Source: Novosphingobium sp. | GTDB lineage: Bacteria; Pseudomonadota; Alphaproteobacteria; Sphingomonadales; Sphingomonadaceae | NCBI RefSeq assembly: GCF_030699305.1 | Contig: NZ_JAUYNB010000038.1 | Location: 186,001-250,000 of the forward strand | Direction of reading: 5' to 3' | DNA: 64,000 nt | Shown here: piece after piece, positions 61,508 through 64,000 of the stretch | Layout of the letters: each line of letters starts with the position of its first letter | Numbering within the stretch: position 1 is the first letter of the stretch | Notes under the pieces: model-generated | Seen by the model: only the letters and a program-made list of their open reading frames with translations | What the model was told of the DNA's origin: nothing | Databases searched by the model: none | Program-made: the position numbers and the translations under genes

Positions 61508-61582
61508 CCAAATCCCTTCCTGCCTGCGAACTGCACCGACCAAGCCCGGCCCGTAACCCAGTCAGCGTGAATTAGAAAGTTC

Positions 61583-61615
61583 ACTTATCTTTTTGATTGA
61601 CTTGAAATGATAAGT
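61583..61615. promoter_or_regulatory. Inverted repeat ACTTATC-N19-GATAAGT in the MarR/monooxygenase promoter
   Basis: Seven-base arms flank TTGATTGACTTG, which offers -35-like hexamers, in an AT-rich stretch unlike its surroundings. The position between divergent genes fits a MarR operator overlapping the promoter of the monooxygenase. Confidence 0.5.
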
Positions 61616-61686
61616 ACACATATCAAATTGATGCGGCGGCCGAAGCCATCAGTGTGTTTGAGCCAACAAGTTTGGGAGAATTGGCG

Positions 61687-63597
61687 ATGCAGTATCACCT
61701 CAATGGATTCCGCCCTGGCGACCCTGAGGTTGCAGAAACCGTGTCTGAGGTGCGGGACCGCTCCGGTTCGTTGCCGGACACCATTGATGTACTGATCGCG
61801 GGCTGCGGCCCCGCCGGGCTGTGCCTTGCCGCGCAGCTCGCGCGCGAACCTTCGATCCGGACGATGATCGTGGAACCCAAACTGGCCCCTATGGAAAAGG
61901 GTCAGGCCGACGGGATCAATGTCCGCTCGATGGAAATGTTCCAGGCGTTCGGCTTTGCCGACAAGGTCAAGCGGGAGTCGGTCTGGATCAACGAAACTAC
62001 GTTCTGGAGCCCGGACCCGGACAGGCCTGAGCAGATCCGGCGCGTCGGGCGGGTGCAGGATGTCGCCGACGGACTGAGCGAGATGCCGCATGTGCTGATT
62101 AACCAGGCCCGTGTCCACGACATGTTTCTGGACGTCATGCAGAATTCGCCGACGCGCCTGGAACCGGATTACGGACTGAAAGTCGCCGATCTGACGGTTG
62201 ACCCGGTCGCCGCCGACTTTCCCGTGACGGTCATGCTGGAACATACTGCACCCGGCCGCGAGGGTCAGCGGCAGACGGTGCGTGCCCGCTACGTGATCGG
62301 CTGCGATGGCGCGCGATCGAGCGTGCGGCAGGCAATTGGCGGCGCGCTGCACGGCGATGCCGCGCATCAGGCCTGGGGCGTGATGGACATTCTGGCCGTT
62401 ACCGATTTCCCCGATATCCGGATGAAAGCGATCATTCAGTCTGCGGGCGAAGGAACTATCCTGTTGCTCCCGCGTGAGGGCGGCTATCTGGTGCGCCTCT
62501 ATGTCGAGCTTGATCAACTGGCCGCAGATGAGCGCGTGGCCGACCGGGGGATGGGAGTGGAAGACATCATCGCCAAGGCCCAGCGGATACTCGCTCCCCA
62601 TACGCTGGATGTGAAGGAAGTGGTGTGGTGGTCGATCTATGAAATTGGCCACCGGCTGACCGACCGATTCGATGATGTCCCGGCTGACCAAACGGCCATT
62701 CGCGCGCCGCGGGTTATGCTGGCGGGGGATGCCTGCCATACCCACAGTCCGAAAGCCGGACAGGGGATGAACGTGTCGATGGGCGATGCGTTCAACCTGG
62801 GGTGGAAGTTGATTGCGGTACTGACGGGGCGCGCTGCACCGGATTTGCTACACAGCTATACCGCTGAACGCCGCGCGGCGGCCAAAAGTCTGGTCGATTT
62901 TGATCACCGCTGGTCCCGCGTGGTTGGTAACCGGTCGGCTGACGATACCGACAGCGCGATGCCGCGCGTCCAGCGCGAATTCATTGCCAATGGTGAATTT
63001 ACCGCCGGGCTTACTGTCCGTTACGAACCATCTGCCCTGACCGGTAACGGGCAGTATCAGGTGCTTGCACAGGGTTTTCCCGTGGGCAAGCGATTCCATT
63101 CCGCGCCGGTTATCCGGCTGGCCGATGCCATGTCGATGGAACTTGGCCAGACAATCGAAGCGGATGGGCGCTGGCGGATGTTCCTTTTTGCCGGTCAAGC
63201 TGATGTCGGCCAGCCGGGCGGAGCAGTGCAGCGCCTGTGTGAATTCCTCGAAACGTCGGACGTATCGCCATTGCGGCGGTTCACGCGGCCGGGCGAGGAC
63301 AGCGATGCCGTGATCGATGTCCGGGCCGTGTTCCAGCCGGCTTTCCGCGACCTTGCCTTCCAGTCGATGCCGCCCTTGTTGCGCCCGCACAAGGGGCGCT
63401 ACGGCCTGTGTGATTACGAAAAGGTGTTCTGCGCCGACATCAAGAGCGGGCATGACATTTTCGCGATGCGCGAAATCGATCGGACTGAGGGCTGTGTCGT
63501 TCTGGTCCGTCCGGACCAGTATGTGTCGGGAGTTATGCCGCTTGATGATTATGATGGAATTGTCCGCTTCTTCAGCGGCTTCCTCATGCCTGCCTGA
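61687..63597 (+). CDS. mobA: 3-hydroxybenzoate 4-monooxygenase-like FAD monooxygenase
   Basis: A 636-residue group A flavoprotein hydroxylase, the size of MobA and phenol 2-monooxygenase. The N-terminus MQYHLNGFRPGDPEV is typical of 3-hydroxybenzoate 4-monooxygenase. FAD motifs are VLIAGCGPAGLCLAAQL, YVIGCDGARSSVRQ and VMLAGDACHTHSPKAGQGMNVSMGD, and a thioredoxin-like C-terminal domain follows. It should convert 3-hydroxybenzoate to protocatechuate. Start at 61687 (GGGAG eight bases upstream). Substrate specificity is inferred; a related phenol hydroxylase cannot be excluded. No protocatechuate dioxygenase is in the window. Confidence 0.8.
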   Translation: MQYHLNGFRPGDPEVAETVSEVRDRSGSLPDTIDVLIAGCGPAGLCLAAQLAREPSIRTMIVEPKLAPMEKGQADGINVRSMEMFQAFGFADKVKRESVWINETTFWSPDPDRPEQIRRVGRVQDVADGLSEMPHVLINQARVHDMFLDVMQNSPTRLEPDYGLKVADLTVDPVAADFPVTVMLEHTAPGREGQRQTVRARYVIGCDGARSSVRQAIGGALHGDAAHQAWGVMDILAVTDFPDIRMKAIIQSAGEGTILLLPREGGYLVRLYVELDQLAADERVADRGMGVEDIIAKAQRILAPHTLDVKEVVWWSIYEIGHRLTDRFDDVPADQTAIRAPRVMLAGDACHTHSPKAGQGMNVSMGDAFNLGWKLIAVLTGRAAPDLLHSYTAERRAAAKSLVDFDHRWSRVVGNRSADDTDSAMPRVQREFIANGEFTAGLTVRYEPSALTGNGQYQVLAQGFPVGKRFHSAPVIRLADAMSMELGQTIEADGRWRMFLFAGQADVGQPGGAVQRLCEFLETSDVSPLRRFTRPGEDSDAVIDVRAVFQPAFRDLAFQSMPPLLRPHKGRYGLCDYEKVFCADIKSGHDIFAMREIDRTEGCVVLVRPDQYVSGVMPLDDYDGIVRFFSGFLMPA

Positions 63598-63614
63598 TAG
63601 CGGGCGCGCCAGAA

Positions 63615-64000
63615 GGAGGTGTCAGTCAGATGCGAACCGTTCTCTGCCGGTCAAACGCCCCCTTACCCGCGCAGCACCTCAGGCCATGAGGTTTTGCCAC
63701 TCGGCCAGGGCGGCTGAGCGGCGAAGCTTGTAAGTCTGTCGGTCTACGAGATGACGTTCCTGGTTGAAGTGGTTGTAGATCGAGCCGTGGACCGCGGCGA
63801 ATTTCTGTAGCGACTTCATCTGGCGGAAACGCTGCATTGCCCGTTCTCGTCGGCGGAAGGGTAGGTGGGAGTTCTCGGCTCGGTTGTTGGCGTGCCGGCC
63901 GACTTCCCGGCGCGCCTCGTTTCCCAGTTCACGCATCGCGGCGGGATAGGATTTCAGCCCGTCGGTGACGATGGCTTCAGCCCTGCCAAGACGTTTCAAT
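63615..64000 (-). mobile_element. IS6-family insertion sequence, right part (continues past window)
   Basis: The terminus GGAGGTGTCAGTCAGATGCG begins 18 bases after the monooxygenase stop. It is the best-preserved of the IS copies here and the reference for the remnants at 16584, 27821, 38311 and 38711. The other end lies outside the window. Confidence 0.8.
63679..64000 (-). CDS. IS6-family transposase, C-terminal part (5' end outside window)
   Basis: At least 107 residues of an uninterrupted IS6/IS26-type DDE transposase: AIVTDGLKSYPAAMREL (second catalytic Asp), GRHANNRAENSHLPFRRRERAMQRF (catalytic Glu in RAENS) and a tail ending LAEWQNLMA. The Met at 63999 is not the start; the gene continues beyond the edge. 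It may be intact and active. Confidence 0.85.
   Translation of the reverse strand, partial: LKRLGRAEAIVTDGLKSYPAAMRELGNEARREVGRHANNRAENSHLPFRRRERAMQRFRQMKSLQKFAAVHGSIYNHFNQERHLVDRQTYKLRRSAALAEWQNLMA

Noticed and set aside
1-64000. tRNA or rRNA genes
   Set aside because: No cloverleaf-like segments with the conserved TTC arm or rRNA-like stretches were noticed by eye; a dedicated search was not possible.

Overview
The window is GC-rich DNA from an alphaproteobacterium, most likely a sphingomonad (Sphingomonadales, Novosphingobium/Sphingobium-like). The support is several TonB-dependent receptors with the VTAQRR-type N-terminus common in that order, an UrcA-family protein, dense catabolic clusters with many paralogous ring-cleavage enzymes, and repeated copies and remnants of one IS6-family insertion sequence. 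No rRNA, tRNA or CRISPR array was seen. The taxon is inference from gene content.

Region 1 (1-12,000). A TonB-dependent receptor runs off the left edge on the minus strand. An 800-base divergent regulatory region with several inverted repeats follows. Then comes a tightly coupled plus-strand operon: ABC importer (binding lipoprotein, permease, ATPase), a NikR-like ribbon-helix-helix regulator, two DUF1989 proteins, a 1197-residue biotin-dependent carboxylase and allophanate hydrolase. It would classically be called a urea carboxylase operon. Pairing with the two DUF1989 proteins (CgdA/CgdB family) makes guanidine assimilation more likely. The NikR-like regulator has lost three of the four nickel ligands. 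A secreted beta-propeller gene is appended, and a strong hairpin ends the unit.

Region 2 (12,000-28,100). A minus-strand set encodes an UrcA protein, a small secreted protein, a TPR sulfotransferase, a sterol-desaturase-type hydroxylase and a LysR regulator. Three L,D-transpeptidases occur in the same 11 kb. An AraC regulator is divergent from a five-gene catabolic operon: membrane protein, CxxCH-containing propeller, alpha/beta hydrolase, membrane-anchored DUF1330-like protein and zinc alcohol dehydrogenase. A TlpA-like protein fused to a membrane domain follows. Diverged IS ends lie near 16.6 and 27.8 kb.

Region 3 (28,100-38,200). A LysR regulator, a TonB-dependent receptor and a tightly packed run follow: MBL hydrolase, FAD monooxygenase, extradiol dioxygenase, alpha/beta hydrolase, cupin, NAD-dependent epimerase/SDR and FAH-family hydrolase. 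This looks like uptake plus hydroxylation, meta-cleavage and hydrolysis of an aromatic compound.

Region 4 (38,200-39,300) is an IS6 graveyard: a frameshifted transposase N-terminus abutting the 3' tail of an ETF alpha gene, then a second broken transposase.

Region 5 (39,300-63,600) is a large aromatic-catabolism island between IS6-family sequences. It contains a TonB receptor, an MmgE/PrpD protein, a module of DoxX-like membrane proteins with NTF2-like proteins and a lipoprotein, an extradiol dioxygenase, a flavin-type hydroxylase, a gentisate-dioxygenase-like cupin, an FAH hydrolase, a 4,5-dihydroxyphthalate-decarboxylase-like protein, and a minus-strand operon of SDR, Rieske oxygenase, acyl-CoA dehydrogenase and CoA-transferase. 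An MFS transporter, a C-C bond hydrolase, and IclR, TetR and MarR regulators follow. MarR is divergent from a 3-hydroxybenzoate 4-monooxygenase-like enzyme. A 17-bp palindrome, roughly TGTCC-N7-GGACA, recurs in front of five transcription units across 19 kb of this island and ties them into one candidate regulon, probably under the IclR protein. The window ends inside another IS6-family transposase.
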